DNA of 64,000 nucleotides, from contig OZ020487.1 in assembly GCA_963971405.1 (NCBI GenBank), forward strand, positions 11,629,344 to 11,693,343. Direction: 5' to 3'. A program made the position numbers and the translations under genes. This stretch comes from Psococerastis gibbosa. Lineage: Eukaryota > Arthropoda > Insecta > Psocodea > Psocidae. Positions 22,642 through 34,957 of the stretch are shown here, piece after piece; position 1 is the stretch's first letter, and the number at the start of each line of letters is the position of its first letter. The notes under the pieces were generated by a model, which worked only from the letters and a program-made list of their open reading frames with translations, did not search any database and had not been told where the DNA came from.

Positions 22642-23503
22642 GATTTTTTTTTTTTGGAAAAGACGAGGCAACTTTGTAAAATTCTCCTGCCCCTCACTAC
22701 TACAGGTACAATTGGTAACGATGCAGAGTACGGTTTTTTACTTGCTGAGAAATGCTATGTTTTGCAAATCCAATCAAATGTATTTCAACTGTGAAGTTTG
22801 AGTATTCCCTTGCAGTTGGTCTTTATATTGTAGGTTGAGTGTCAATAGTATCGTATTCATATGGAATTCGGATACCCTCATGCTCTTCGATTATTCAATA
22901 TTTAGGTTACAACTTACTGATGGAAGTCTGAACCTTGTCGGTCGGCCATCAACACGGCTGCCGGACACGTTTCTGGTCACAAAATCTCAATGGGTTGGTT
23001 TTCCCCCTCCCTTATATAAGTATTTTGACTGGGTCATCTTCCATTTATACCTCAACCCTCGACCCTATAAGTAGCTTCACCTGTACATTGTATAACGGCA
23101 GAGACTACAAGCTTAGCAAGCATATACTAATTTCATTAAATTCTGAGATTTCCTGTGTAATAACCATAAAGAGCTTATACGGTACTAGAGTTATGTGCAC
23201 ACCTTTTATCAACTTGGATCTTTGTTGTCTTCAGCTTATCACCGTCAACATTGTTATCAGATATAAGTTTGTCTCTTTGGCTGTCTTGCACGTCAGAGTT
23301 GACGTCACTGGCGACAGGAGACGCCCTATATGTCACTAAGCCGTCGCTGGGTAACCTACTTATACCCATCAAGTCGCAATTGTGACTAGCTTTGGCTTAA
23401 ATTACGTTATATGATTTATTCAATCAATAAAGCCATGTTGTATACATCAGTGGTTTGACCACTGACAATTAATCAAAGAGCCATTTCTAATTCGACTTCG
23501 ATG

Positions 23504-23668
23504 GCCAGGTGGTAGCGTGCTTGTATTTGTGCGAGTCTCTACACGCCATGCGATCGGAGACGTGTCGTAACTAGACACAAGTACCTATTAGGTAACTTAT
23601 TGAGGCGACTGAAGAGGTCAATCGGATACATTCATTGAATTGTTTGCATGCGATTAAACTTTAAAAAA
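23504..23668 (+). mobile_element. SINE-like repeat S2, copy 2
   Basis: It runs from GGCCAGGTGGTAGCGTGCTT through ATCGGAGACGTGTCGTAACT and GGCGACTGAAGAGGTCAATC to an A-run at about 23660-23675, the expected 3' tail of a retroposed copy. It is the best full-length copy in the window. Confidence 0.65.
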
Positions 23669-23697
23669 AAAAAAAAATCAACATTGAAATAAATTTT

Positions 23698-23762
23698 CCG
23701 TTTTCATCCCACATGGCTGGAATGGTCTTAGAGGCAACCGTTGCATATTGGATCATGTCTTA
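23698..23762 (-). repeat. Right arm of the 22.6/23.7-kb inverted repeat
   Basis: It is the reverse complement of 22579-22641. It contains CATCCCACATGGCTGGAATG and TTGGATCATGTCTTA. Confidence 0.6.
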
Positions 23763-23910
23763 AATAAATAAATAAATAAATAAGGACTTTTTTGTTCTAT
23801 TACTAAGCCAACCTAGCGGAGTTAGGGCTATAAAGCCCTCTCTTACACTCAACTAGGAAGGCCCGGGACCGCCTGCTTTACATGCCCTTCGAAGCATGGG
23901 CAGAAAATGT
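23763..23910 (-). mobile_element. SINE family S1, 5'-truncated copy
   Basis: On the minus strand it reads ATGCTTCGAAGGGCATGTAA, then GGCGGTCCCGGGCCTTCCTA, then CTCCGCTAGGTTGGCTTAGT, and ends in (TTTA/AAAT)n. It lacks the tRNA-like head seen at 60329 and 45355. Confidence 0.75.
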
Positions 23911-24039
23911 AGGAAGTGCAGGACTCACTATTCACATGCTCAAAGGGTCGAATCCATGTGGGGAAATGCTAAGGCGAGGAACATAAAGGAATAGGGAACG
24001 GCTAGGACAGTAGTCTCGACAGCTATTTGTGCGAATTTA

Positions 24040-25690
24040 TGTGACGCCAACGCTACAAGGATGTGTCAGCATTCGAAAAATTTTTGAAGGATACATTCCT
24101 ACTTTTTGGCCCGTTAAAAAATATTAATAAATGCAAATAAAAATATTTAACAAGCTTACAATGCTGTTTTTCTTTATATATTAAGTAAAAACCCGAAAAA
24201 AAACTATGTGGGATGATAGCGGAAAATGTCCCAAATTTTTCCACATTACTATGGGATATGTGTTATCCCTTTAAATCACATGGAACTCATAATATCTCTA
24301 TCAAATGACTGCGGACGTCGTTTCATCTTTCAATTCTACCCACTTGCATTTTTGTCATCAACCTCGTGTGGAACAGAGGCACATTTTCCTTGGCCCAATT
24401 TTCGTGGCAGCTCAACCGAAACAAACAAATCCCGATTGTGCACACATTAGCCTAAAATCGTGTCCGCAAGACTAGTGTTGCTGTCATACTTAACTGCGAA
24501 CATTGTAAAACAAACATGAACGACACATGTGCGAGTATTTTTGTCTGAACCCAAATTTGGCTGCTGTTCAAGGGCCATGTAATTTTTCTCAGCAATGCCA
24601 TGGACATTCTTCGCGTCCACGTCAGACGACCTTGCTTGACCTCCATGTTTTTATTTTATTTTAGACCCCCTATGCAGAAATCTCCGCCGGGACCGGGCCC
24701 ACCCGATGCTCATGGCTGCCTCAACTTGGTCGATGGGCTGCTGGATTTGTTTCTGACCGCAACATCCCGAATTGAGCACAGGCATAAACTTTCAAGGGGT
24801 GTCGATCCATGGCGCCCCTTCTCCCTTTATTTTAGGATCTTGAAACACCTTAGCAGCCGCAACTCCATCAATTTTCTGTTTGCCTCTCGATGCAGCCTTC
24901 TTCCTCCAGTTGAGGGCGTTGAACTTCGCGAGATCCTCCAGGACATCGTCCGGTCACCGTTTTCAGTCCTGTTCTGTCCTGTCCAATTGGGGACTTTCGT
25001 GAGCATTCCTCGGCACTACTGACTTATAAAGGGGGACTTTGACCTAGATTTAACCAATTAAAAAGCCATATATAATAACGAATTAATTAAAAACCCTCTT
25101 AATCCTTTAATGTTAATTTCATTTCGTTTTGGCGCAGTCTGCTGACTTACATCTATTCTGACCCAGCCAACGAAAAATGTAAAAGTGTAAAAAAAGCTTC
25201 GTGGAAACGCCCGCGCGTTGCTTTCTTGAATGACCCAATTGATCTTCTGCACTCTGGCCTTGAGGTCTTACTTGGTAATTTGTCTACAAAGTCTTCTTGA
25301 AAAGGGAGTCGTTGCGTAGGTTTAAGCCAATTGCCTCCCCATGCTTATTTCCAACTTTCCTTCAGTTTTGCCGCATTGCCTGCTTTCTTTCACATATTTT
25401 GATCCGTTCTAACCTTGCATTCCCCGCTGCTTGGCACGTTGTTGGAGGTCCCACCGGTACTGCAATCCCACGTACGTTTGCACTGAGGCGCTTCCGTTGT
25501 TTTTGCTCGACTTATTGCTCTTTAACTGCGCTTTTGTCATTGAACATTGTTGCAGTTGAACAGAGGCTGTCAAGGTTGATTTTTTTTAGTAACAATGCCG
25601 AGTAGAGTTCATGCATAGAGTTTTGCTAATTTTCTACAACGTCATCCTCATTCTTAATTATCTATAATAAGCTCCAGTGTGATAGATATA
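24040..25690. other. Unassigned DNA
   Basis: An open frame at 24600-25022 (+, 140 codons) contains no recognisable domain and has no flanking splice or promoter evidence. Its opposite strand carries a phrase (GGGATGTTGCGGTCAG) similar to one near 33050, hinting at degraded dispersed repeats. Confidence 0.35.
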
Positions 25691-25696
25691 TTAGTC

Positions 25697-25808
25697 GCCT
25701 CCACTTCTTTCCATCCCTTCACTTCTTTCCATCCCTCTACTTCTTTCCATACCTCTACTTCTTTCCGTCCCTCCACTTCTTTCCGTCCCTCCACTTCTAT
25801 ACCGTCCC
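25697..25808. repeat. 18-bp minisatellite
   Basis: About six units of the form CACTTCTTTCCATCCCTC alternate with variants (CGTCCC, ATACCTC). The minus frame through it (25654-25956) reads repeats of the EVEGRK/EVEGWK type, a low-complexity by-product. Confidence 0.85.
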
Positions 25809-26436
25809 TCTGCTTCTGTGGCAATTCATGGGTACTTCCTCCGGTTCCTGTCCCACTCACCTGAGATCGTCCCCCGTCTGGTTTATGCATCTCTTCCTTG
25901 ATTGGTCTCACTCTCCTTCGTTCATCCTTTATCTCCTCTTCGAGACACTTCTTCACGCAGCGGCTCTAGCTATTATCCATTATTTGCCCGAACCATTGTG
26001 GTTTCTTCGCTATTCTTTCCATTACTATTGCTTATTAATGGCAGCTCCGAAAAACATTTTTTCCTATAGACTGCCCATGTACATTGCGTTGGGATAGGAT
26101 GAATTACGAGAGCAGACAACGCTACCCGTCGGAGTTATCTGTCCAGTTGTTGGTCGAGTGGCCTAGCTCAAGAGAGTGCCAACATTCCGAAGTCCGAACA
26201 GTATGAAAATATGTTGCCTTTTATGGTGTATGAACACTGGTCGCAGACCATTCACAATCTGGAGGGGGAGTCTCACAAAAGATCGTTCGTCACCATTATA
26301 ACACGCTCCCTAACGTCGGTGTTGGGTATAGTGTGCTATAAACAGTGTATACTGTACAATATATATATAGTAAGTAATGAAGAATCGTTATTAGGACTCC
26401 TTGCCGAACAGCGCATGGGCTGCTATAGGGTATATG

Positions 26437-26696
26437 TAAGGTGACCAGATTCTGAGAATTTTAAACGGGACGCAAACGAACAAGGCCGAAACCAGGCTGC
26501 TTACAGCTTACTTCTTAGTTCCTACACCAATGATAAATAATGCAATAAAATGTCTTAATAAGTATCCTTATTGAAAAGAGCATTCTTACTAGTGGGTGGG
26601 GAAAAATTCTGTAAAAATGGGACAAATTGGCGCCCCGATAGGATTGCTCAGGACAACGGGACATACACTTAAAAAACGGGACGTCTGGTCACCTTA
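26437..26696. mobile_element. hAT non-autonomous element with perfect 8-bp TSD
   Basis: The ends are TAAGGTGACCAGA and its exact complement TCTGGTCACCTTA, with an adjoining CGGGACG motif. The element is flanked by GGTATATG at 26429-26436 and 26697-26704. The 260-bp length, 8-bp duplication and GGTGACCAGA terminus fit the hAT superfamily. There is no coding capacity. Confidence 0.85.
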
Positions 26697-26819
26697 GGTA
26701 TATGCCTATGAGCCTAACCACAAGCCATACAAATTATTAATATACAGTTGGGTTGTTCATTATCAAGGCATTATCTTTATTGTTACGGTGCTTGATGGTA
26801 GTAAAATACACTAAACTTC

Positions 26820-26968
26820 CTACATTTTCTGGCCATGCTTCGGAGGGCATGTAAAGCAGGCGGTCCCGGGCCTTCCTAGTTGAGTGTAAGAGAGGGCTTT
26901 ATAGCCCTAACTCCGCTAGGTTGGCTTAGTAATAGAACAAAAAGTCCTTATTTATTTATTTAAAATAA
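26820..26968 (+). mobile_element. SINE family S1, 5'-truncated copy
   Basis: It is nearly identical to the inverted copy at 23763-23910. It starts at CTACATTTTCTGGCC and ends in TTATTTATTTATTT. The tRNA-like head is missing. Together with that copy it forms an inverted pair about 3 kb apart. Confidence 0.8.
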
Positions 26969-26974
26969 CTTAAA

Positions 26975-29049
26975 CCCGACTGATATCCTGCTGGTCATTC
27001 TTAAATAAGGTATATTGTGTATTCGATAAATGAGTAGACTGTTGTCCTCCATATTGTTTTCAAAATAGACTGCTTACCGTATTTCTCATACTCCATATTT
27101 TGGTTATACCCGTGTTTTTAATTATTTTAGTAGGTATATTTATGAACCTTACGGAAAGCAGGGGTGCCTTATCGACGTTTCTGTTCAGTCTCTAATAATA
27201 ATGCAACAAGGAAACGCCTGTCATAAGGTCAAAGATTGCCGTGACTCCTATTTATACACATTTAAAAAAAATTCTGAATTTATTACTTTTAAAATCAAAC
27301 CAAACTTCTGCGGAATAATGTAGACGCTGATTGCAATGAAAACTAGTTATTTCGCCTCTCTTGATTCGCTCAATGAGATGTAATGTAATAGAGGTCAGCT
27401 CTCTGATTGTAGGGGGCTCTCTTCTGTAATTTTCTTCATTCAGCCAATCACAATAAAATTGCTCTATTGACGTCACGTCGCATTCATCACTGGCAAGTTT
27501 CAGGCCCTCTATTTGATGAAGCTCGTTGACTTCCTTTCACCTTTAATTAGAGTTGCGCTTACTTTATTTATTTATTTTTTATACTTTGCTGTAGGCGTAG
27601 CGCTAATGCAATGGGCAAGTTATTCCTGTGGTACTAAATAAGCCTAATCTAACTTTAATTAAGATACAGTTAAACACCCATAAGGTTAAATTGTCAACAT
27701 AACTGCTTTCTGGTCATTCCTACATAATGCTAAATATTAGTGATGGATTCAGATAGGTCCAGTCTGAATTTTTGGTCTGACCAAACCGGACTGGACCGAA
27801 AATATCAGAGGACTTCTTCGTCCTCGGTACGTTAAAACTAAAACGTTAACACTTACGGGAGTTGCAGCAGTCCTTTTTGCCTGACGTACACGTATTAGGA
27901 CTAAATGTGGCAACCCTGCTTTTCGTAAAATTTGCCCTTCTATTCAAAGATTAACTACATCTCATACCGTAGCTATTGTATTTTTATTTTATTATCAGTT
28001 AGTACCACCAACGCGTACCTATTTAATTTGGGCCATAGGTTCATACTTAGAGCAACCAGCATATCCTTAAAAGTGCCATTTATCTAGGCACTTCATGGTG
28101 GAATTGGCTGTAAATAACTCAAATTGGCTGGCCTTAAAATTTTGCTGAAATATAAATAAAAGTACGCTTGCAATGTTTCCGTAATCTGTACGGTAAATTT
28201 ATTGTTATTGGTATACTTAATAACTACTTTGTATGAAAGGGTAGATCTAATTTATAGACGATATGCGGGTAAAATTGCAACCTAAATTGATTGGATTTAC
28301 ATTTGTTGACTTTGCCAAAATTTGGTTATCTAACCACAGTTCCGCACAGACTCCTTAAATAAGTAATTATAATGCATAAAATTTGGTGGATTATTAGAGC
28401 AACTAAGTCCCTTGTCACTATTTAATGCCTGCATCAGCAGGTGCGTAAATTGCTCTCAAAACATTTTTTTCTGATTCACTGTTATGTGGCCATATTTTTG
28501 CAGGGGTACAGATGTAAAATCTAACCAAAATTATATATTTTTAGACAATTGGAGGACTCCATTTTGTAAAAATAAAAATACTAGTGTTAAGGTTTATAAG
28601 TTACTGAAATGCTGGCTATGATTGGGTACCTTGATATTTGCTGATGAAATAATTATACGAAATATTTTCTTATTGTACATATTGGCTTGATGTTGTTTGT
28701 TTTGTATTTTCTACTGACTGCGCGACTATACACTGCAATTCTGTCTATTGGTTATTTTTTATTGTGGGCATTATTTTTGCCTAAAATAATATCTTTTGCG
28801 TCAAATTATTCTATGTTATATTTTTTTTAATTCTGGATGGTACTGTAGTACAGGATTTTTTATTGCGCAAATGTAATAAATAACGTTACATGATAATAAG
28901 ACAAAGGTTAAATTTGTAAAACTTGTCAATTGAAACACACATAAGTCCATAAGGTAACTGTCTCGAACTTCCTTTTTATTTGTAACTATGTTTTTTTCGT
29001 TTGACTTGCATCTGAGGGAGTATAGTGTGTGTAATTTAGTAAATTCAAA
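26975..29049. other. Unassigned AT-rich DNA
   Basis: A minus frame at 27252-27476 (74 codons, starting MTSIEQFYCDWLNEEN) is not recognised and lacks supporting signals. No RNA gene or clear repeat is seen in the rest. Confidence 0.35.
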
Positions 29050-29420
29050 ATTATCCCATAATAGGCTACTTGACAGTTGTAATAATATAATATTAAATAT
29101 GCTAGATATGGTAGCTTATATAGGGATATAGGCTTACAATAATAATTATACCACAATATCAATATAGTACAATATCTTTTTTTTAATAAAACAATTTGTA
29201 AATGTTAAAAATATACAAGTACATTTGTTTTTAGCTGTGCATTAGGAGGCAAAACGCCAACAAACAAGAGGAACATGAAAATGACGTCACAGTCCAATCG
29301 TCGTCACGGGGATTGTGACCACTGACCGCCCCCCGTGGCATCAGAAATGACGTCACACTCGAACCCTATGTTGCCCGCTTTTTGTCATCAAACTTAAATT
29401 GATGGGGAAAATATCCTTTC
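29050..29420 (+). repeat. Dispersed duplicated segment R4, copy without MITE
   Basis: It is a paralogue of 34958-35400: AATAGGCTACTTGACAGTTG, ATGCTAGATATGGTAGCTTA, two ATGACGTCAC palindromes, and ATCAAACTTAAATTGATGGG in the same order. Here the site corresponding to the 35007-35183 MITE is empty. Confidence 0.7.
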
Positions 29421-31720
29421 CCCTGCTAAATAATTTTAAAAAATTATGGGGTTAAATAAATCTGCTAATGTATTAAAATCGGTTTTCAATAATTGTCAAG
29501 TGGCCTAATACAATACTTGAAAGTGGTCAGTTATCTTCTTTTTTTTAAGCGTGTTTGCTAAGAAATATACAGAACTTAAATTTACTTTGAAAATTTTACA
29601 GTTGAAAACACAAATTAAATAAATTTGTCTCTAAGTCCTCTTGTAACGTCATATGCAAACCATTTTCTTTTTTTTTTAATACTTAATAACTGTAAGTGTA
29701 CTGTTGTGCAGACAGTAAATGGCTAGTTTTTAACCAGGGTCAGTGTTTCACTGCTGGTTTATTTGACGCAACGTCTAAAATATTTACTTAGGTTCGAGTA
29801 ATTGCATACTGTAAAGTTACTTAGAAGCTTGCAAGTTACTTAGATTTTCATGATTGGTGTAGTTAGTCTGTTAGGAGGTAGCTGTGACTATAATTTTGCG
29901 TCTTGTTATGCTAGACTCTATTTGTTGCCATATTGGAGAAATTCTAACGTTGAGTCCACACGAACGAGTCTTACACTGTAACATTGTAATACGTAACGTT
30001 AATGATGTTTCATCGACGTAACGAGTGTAACGAACTGAGAAAAATTAACGTAACATAGCGCAAGAAACCTTACTGCAACGTACACATTTAACAGAATATT
30101 AATCATAAGAAAACTTATATCTATAACGTGTAAACAATTAGAATGCTTTAACTGTTCATATGGCACGATAATTTTCCACTACGTGAGGGACATTGTATCC
30201 TATACTTAGCTTATGAGCTGCCCTAAGTTTATGAATACTGTTTACTGAATTGAATACTGTATCATTCGATCGAACATGGCTACGACTTTGGGTCAACGTC
30301 TAGCGCTTCGTTACGTTAATTCCTCTGTACGTTACAGTTACGAGGAATAAGTTTTTGTGTGTACTTTTGCAGTTTAATAACTAATAATAATTTGAAATAA
30401 CTGTATCCAATGTTGCAATGTTTTGAAAGTCAGTATAAGTATAACAATTCGTTGAAATTTTGACATCTGCTACTTTTGGTTCTTAAGTAAATTAGAATGA
30501 AATTGAAAACAATAGTTGTAAGAGCGGAAGTCAGTTGGTTCAAATTCGTAATTTTTTTATGAAAAGGATGGTATGTACTGGTGGAAACAATAATAATAAT
30601 CTGATTTTCCGATAACCTGGTAAAAGACAAAACGGTTTTTCGTTTCTGTTTATGTTAAAACAAAAGTAATCTGTTCAAATCGTACGTAGACTTCAGAGTG
30701 CATGTGAAAGAGTGGAGGAATAACATCTTCCATGATAAAATCTTATTATGACTTATTGCCTTCTCCCACCAGACTCTTCAGTTGACAGTTTGCCCAAAAG
30801 ACTATACTTTGAACAAGCCTTGTAGGAAATATTTAGCTGGCTTCCGCGTAATAACGTTCCATGTTGCTAATCGGTGCTTGTAAATACATTGGTAAAAGTT
30901 AAGTTTGGCTTCGTCACAGGGTTTGGACTTGGCACGATTTTGTTTGATGATAATTATGTCATTAATTAATAATCTCCAATGTAAATGGAGGTTCTGCGAT
31001 TATAACTTACGCAAATTTTGACGTTGTACGTCTACAAATATATGCGATATTAATGGATTTTTGACTTTTACTTTAATTCCTAGAAACCAAAAAATATTTA
31101 GTCCGATAAATACTGTGTAATAGAACCCAGCTATAACATATATGGTCAGGTCAGTATGTTCTCTACTCTTAGTAACATAGGTTCACCAAAAGAGATACCC
31201 ATACCACTTACATCATTCAGCGACGTTTTTCCATTTTGGGTCTCTACCTCTAAAATCTAAAAAAGTTCGGGTTGGTACAGAGCGAGTATAGGTAAACTAC
31301 GCTGAGTTGAGGCATACTGTGCAAATGTTGCGCGAACAACTTACAGTCATCTGACATATCAATACCCTAATTGCTAACCGCTTAACTCCAAAACAATAAA
31401 AAAAAATAAGTTGTTGGTATCCACGTGTTCGGAAAAAAATCCTCTACTGGCAAAACTCTTATTAAATCCCGAAAAAAATATGAAAGCCTCTTATCGTTGA
31501 AATAGAAAAGAACCTAACTACAAGGTGTTTGATTTGCCGCGGAAGTAGCAATTCACTCCAGTAGTAAACTAAGAAAATGTTATCACCATTTTTTTGACAC
31601 CTTGACACACTTAGCTAAAAAACTTAGCATCAATGGAAAATTACTGGGACTATTTTCTTGCGTTTTTAAGTTTTTTGTCTCTCCTGAAAATTCACCATTT
31701 TGGAGGTAAGCGGTTTGCTA
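29421..31720. other. Unassigned AT-rich DNA
   Basis: No coding frame above background, no RNA gene and no clear repeat is recognised. Confidence 0.35.
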
Positions 31721-31729
31721 ATTATCATG

Positions 31730-31905
31730 GGTGACGCCAGGATTTCAACTAGGGGGGGGGGGCAGGAGCTATGCCCCCTCCCTTAAAAAGGCATTTCGTA
31801 AAATAATGACCCTAGCTTAAAATAAATAAGCTTAGCATGTAATTGTAAAGCAGTAGGAGGCTCTTGGGGGGCAGGGGGGCCACTGCCCTCCCTGGCGTCG
31901 CCCTT
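31730..31905. mobile_element. Short hAT-like element
   Basis: GGGTGACGCCAGG at left and CCTGGCGTCGCCC at right form 13-bp near-perfect terminal inverted repeats around about 150 bp with long G runs. This resembles the bounded hAT elements at 40168 and 42875. A target duplication is not convincing. Confidence 0.55.
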
Positions 31906-32320
31906 TATATCGATATGATATATATACGTAAGCTCGCATCGCTTAAATGATATGTAAGGTGACTGTTGTTCGCGTATCTTGTACAGTATGCCTCAGTCAA
32001 CTTACCGTGATTTTTTTTTCTGCTGTGACGTATCGCTCAGTTCAGCGTAGTGTTATAATAACACTGATGTTTCATTTTAACGTTATTAAGCTTCAGGTGG
32101 TCAATGCTAATTTAATATCTGAGTTTCTCTATATTCCGAGCGTTCGCTAGCCAAGTTCTACTGTTAGATATTAGGATATTACTAAGGGCCGTGCCCACCA
32201 CCCTTTGAAATGTCTTGGACGGCACCGCTAGGTTCCAATGCAAAGTGGTCTCATGCAGTAGCCTTTGGTGCCAAAATTCAATTTAATTATGTTGGCTTTA
32301 TTACGTCTTCTAGGTCTAGT

Positions 32321-32610
32321 TAGATAAGATAAGATACTGTTTATTTCAAAGGTATTCGAAGAATACATAGAAATCGTTGCGTACAATATAAATAATACTA
32401 AATAATCACTATACAAAATAATGAGGCACCGTAACATCGTAGGCTATAAAGCTACTCGTAGGATGACATTCATTATGAATATACTGCTTAGTTCTCATTA
32501 CTATGTTAATTGCATTGAAAGGGGGCAATCCTAGAAGTATGATGTAGATGTAGTAAGTTATTAAACAAATTATTGTCAGAGCCAAAAATGATAAAGCCAT
32601 AGACATGACG
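32321..32610 (-). mobile_element. Probable non-LTR retrotransposon 3' fragment
   Basis: On the minus strand the segment ends AAATAAACAGTATC followed by a short (TTATC)n run. A similar tail architecture, TTTAC-type repeats after AAATAAAATATAC, occurs at 53897. The frame 32409-32606 (-) has no recognisable domain. Confidence 0.35.
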
Positions 32611-32699
32611 GTATGCCAAGAAAGGTTAGGGTTAGGGGCGCTGATTTACGAGTAACATACAAAATATTACGTCTCCCTGATTCTGGAAAGGTTAGTTAA

Positions 32700-33560
32700 T
32701 TAGAATAGGCTACCTTAATACTGTATATATCAGTAGGCATGCAGAAAACTGCCGAACTTTGGGTAGCTTTTCTTCATGTATTTCTTATCGACCCAGGCCT
32801 AGTGGGGATCCCACTATCCTTGTTAATGCTGCGGAAAGGGGAACGGTTTTTTTTCTCATTACTGCATGGTGGTTTCCAGCGAATTCCACTTTTTATGGCT
32901 TTAAACCACGGTGGGACCCACCCTTACTTCATAACGTCACCCACAAACACGCTCAACTCTTAGTAATGCAGTGGCCCGATATTCAACCCAATAAGGGTTT
33001 AGGCTCAGGGACTGACAAAGGATCCTCTCTCCTGAACACGGCTATATTTGGGATGTTGTGGTCAGCAACACGCCCTGCAGCTTCGATTTTCCCTTACCAA
33101 TGAAAGCCATGTCAAGTCCCGTACCTCGACTTTCTGTTTTCTAGTCCAGGTCTCTATACCAACTACACTATTCCGGCCTCTGATAGACCTAGTGATTTTC
33201 CACCTACAATATAATCGGCAGAACTGAATGAGAGGTGGCCTGTCACACGCCCCCATTTCCTGGCCTCTGATTGGTTCGCTTCGAAGTCATGGTCAAGGCT
33301 GTTGGGCGAGACTCCAGCGAATTGTGCTCATTGAGCCGAGTGGTTGCAGTGGTCAAGGACGCCCGAATTAAATATTGTTAACAGTCTGGCGGTAACGACC
33401 CTGAAGGTCAAGTGCTCACATTATTGTACAAGAAGAATTTAACTGGGTGAAGAAAAAATAGATGGTGGGATGGCCCGATTTCCTCTTAAAACGGCGTTTG
33501 GTTTTATGCGCAAGTAAAATTTTTCAAAAAATAACAGTGCTACTGATCAACCAACAGTCT
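32700..33560. other. Unassigned, moderately GC-rich DNA
   Basis: Overlapping frames at 32739-33103 (+) and 33062-33256 (-) have no domain. GAGCCGAGTGGTTGCAGTGG at about 33332 resembles the D-arm/A-box of Leu/Ser tRNAs and may be the head of another SINE. Confidence 0.3.
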
Positions 33561-33565
33561 AACAC

Positions 33566-33917
33566 CAGCCCGATCATGGCGATTTGGGATTAGCATATTA
33601 CCGGGGTGTATTCAATTGTTTTAAGCAAATGAGTTCAAATCGATAAATTAAATTTTGAGAGTTCAATTTTTTTCTCACTTAGATGTAGACAGATTAATTA
33701 AAATTCTTATTATATTTCAAGATTCTACCTGTACATTTTAATGTTTATTAGTATTTCCCTTAATTTTTAAATAATGCAACCATTCTCTTGTATTCTAATA
33801 ATTTATTAATCTGAATTTACCGCGCATATTTTACACCGTCACGTGACACCTTACTACTGCGGCATTAGGGAATAAACCCCCGTATTATAATAATCCCAAT
33901 TCACCATGATCGGGCTG
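33566..33917. mobile_element. MITE, family M3
   Basis: The left end CAGCCCGATCATGGCGATTT and right end ...ACCATGATCGGGCTG form about 40-bp terminal inverted repeats (the shared CAGCCCGATCATGG, then TTGGGATTA, then CGGGG) around 350 bp of AT-rich DNA. No target duplication is visible. A lone end of the same family (AATCGCCATAATAGGGCT) lies at about 42357-42376, at the 5' break of the RT pseudogene. Confidence 0.65.
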
Positions 33918-34269
33918 CGGTAGTTGAAAACATAGTCCTAGAATAGAAAAATTTTTTATTACATCACACAGCCGTAGCCCTTATGTGTATAAATATTACA
34001 TAATGTAAAGCGAAAAAACAACAACAAAAATTCCTACTGTTTATATATAGCCTATTGTAACTTCTTATTAAATTATTTATCTATAAAACATGGAGAATAT
34101 ATATATTAAATTATATGCAGCGAAATAAGGTCCAGGCATAGTAAAAATATTATAAAAAATATTAAAAGAATTAATTAGATGCTAAGAGCTTAGTTTTTTT
34201 CATGCAAACGGCGGCCATTTTGAATAATATGGATATCAGTTTGTCGTCAGCGAACCTAGTGACCAAAAC

Positions 34270-34400
34270 TGTACCTACAGAACCTCATTGGCAATGGTCA
34301 TAGTTTGAATCATTGGGATGTGATCCCAATAATTATGCTGTTCAAAGGGTCCCCAGACCTATGTCAGCTCAGCACTCTAATAATAAAAATAATAAATTGT
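34270..34400 (+). mobile_element. 3' end of a non-LTR retrotransposon (family L1), copy 1
   Basis: It contains CATTGGGATGTGATCCCAA, GCTGTTCAAAGGGTCCC and GTCAGCTCAGCACTC and ends in an AATAATAAAAATAATAA tail. The reverse complements at 49181-49280 and 38505-38580 end in (AAT)n in the same way, so this is the family 3' UTR. Confidence 0.6.
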
Positions 34401-34520
34401 TCCAATGCCAAAGGCGATATGAATTTTTGGCCATAGGCAATCTGGTATACGTCCTCGATGTCAACCTACACCGGCTACAAGCACTAATAGACAAGCGGAG
34501 ACAAGCTTACCATTGACGCA
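34401..34520 (+). repeat. Dispersed repeat R5, copy 1
   Basis: CAATGCCAAAGGCGATAT... to CGATGTCAACCTACACCGG and CCATTGACGCAATG is repeated at about 55785-55935. The shared translated segment VYVLDVNLHRLQA is probably incidental. Confidence 0.55.
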
Positions 34521-34957
34521 ATGTTACAGGCGTAACCATTAGACTTCACAAATTCGGGTACGAGTCATTATGTAATACTATGGCTGTACAATATACAGTA
34601 CGTTTATTGGTATAATAATTTGCTCATCTTATAACCCTTATTAGGTACTAATTGGTCATTATAGCTCCGCTATAAACAGAAATGAATACCATGACATACT
34701 GTAGCTTAGTTGGCAAGTAAGCCATTTAATTTTGATAATTTTAATTTGAACACGCAACATAAGCGTGCTAATTATAATTATCTTTGCAGATCATCATAAT
34801 TAATAATGTTATTACTCCTTCGACCGCAGACAGTCCAGTAGTTTTCCAATCTGATATGCATTTCTCGTTTGAACCGATTATTAGCTTGTTTGAAGAAATC
34901 AATAGTGGTTTTATTCAGCCGAATACAAAAAGGAAGCATAAGTTTATACTTCACACA

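Noticed and set aside
24600-25022. 140-codon open frame as a possible gene
   Set aside because: It has no recognisable domain, no signal peptide and no splice or promoter support. The composition resembles repeat debris.
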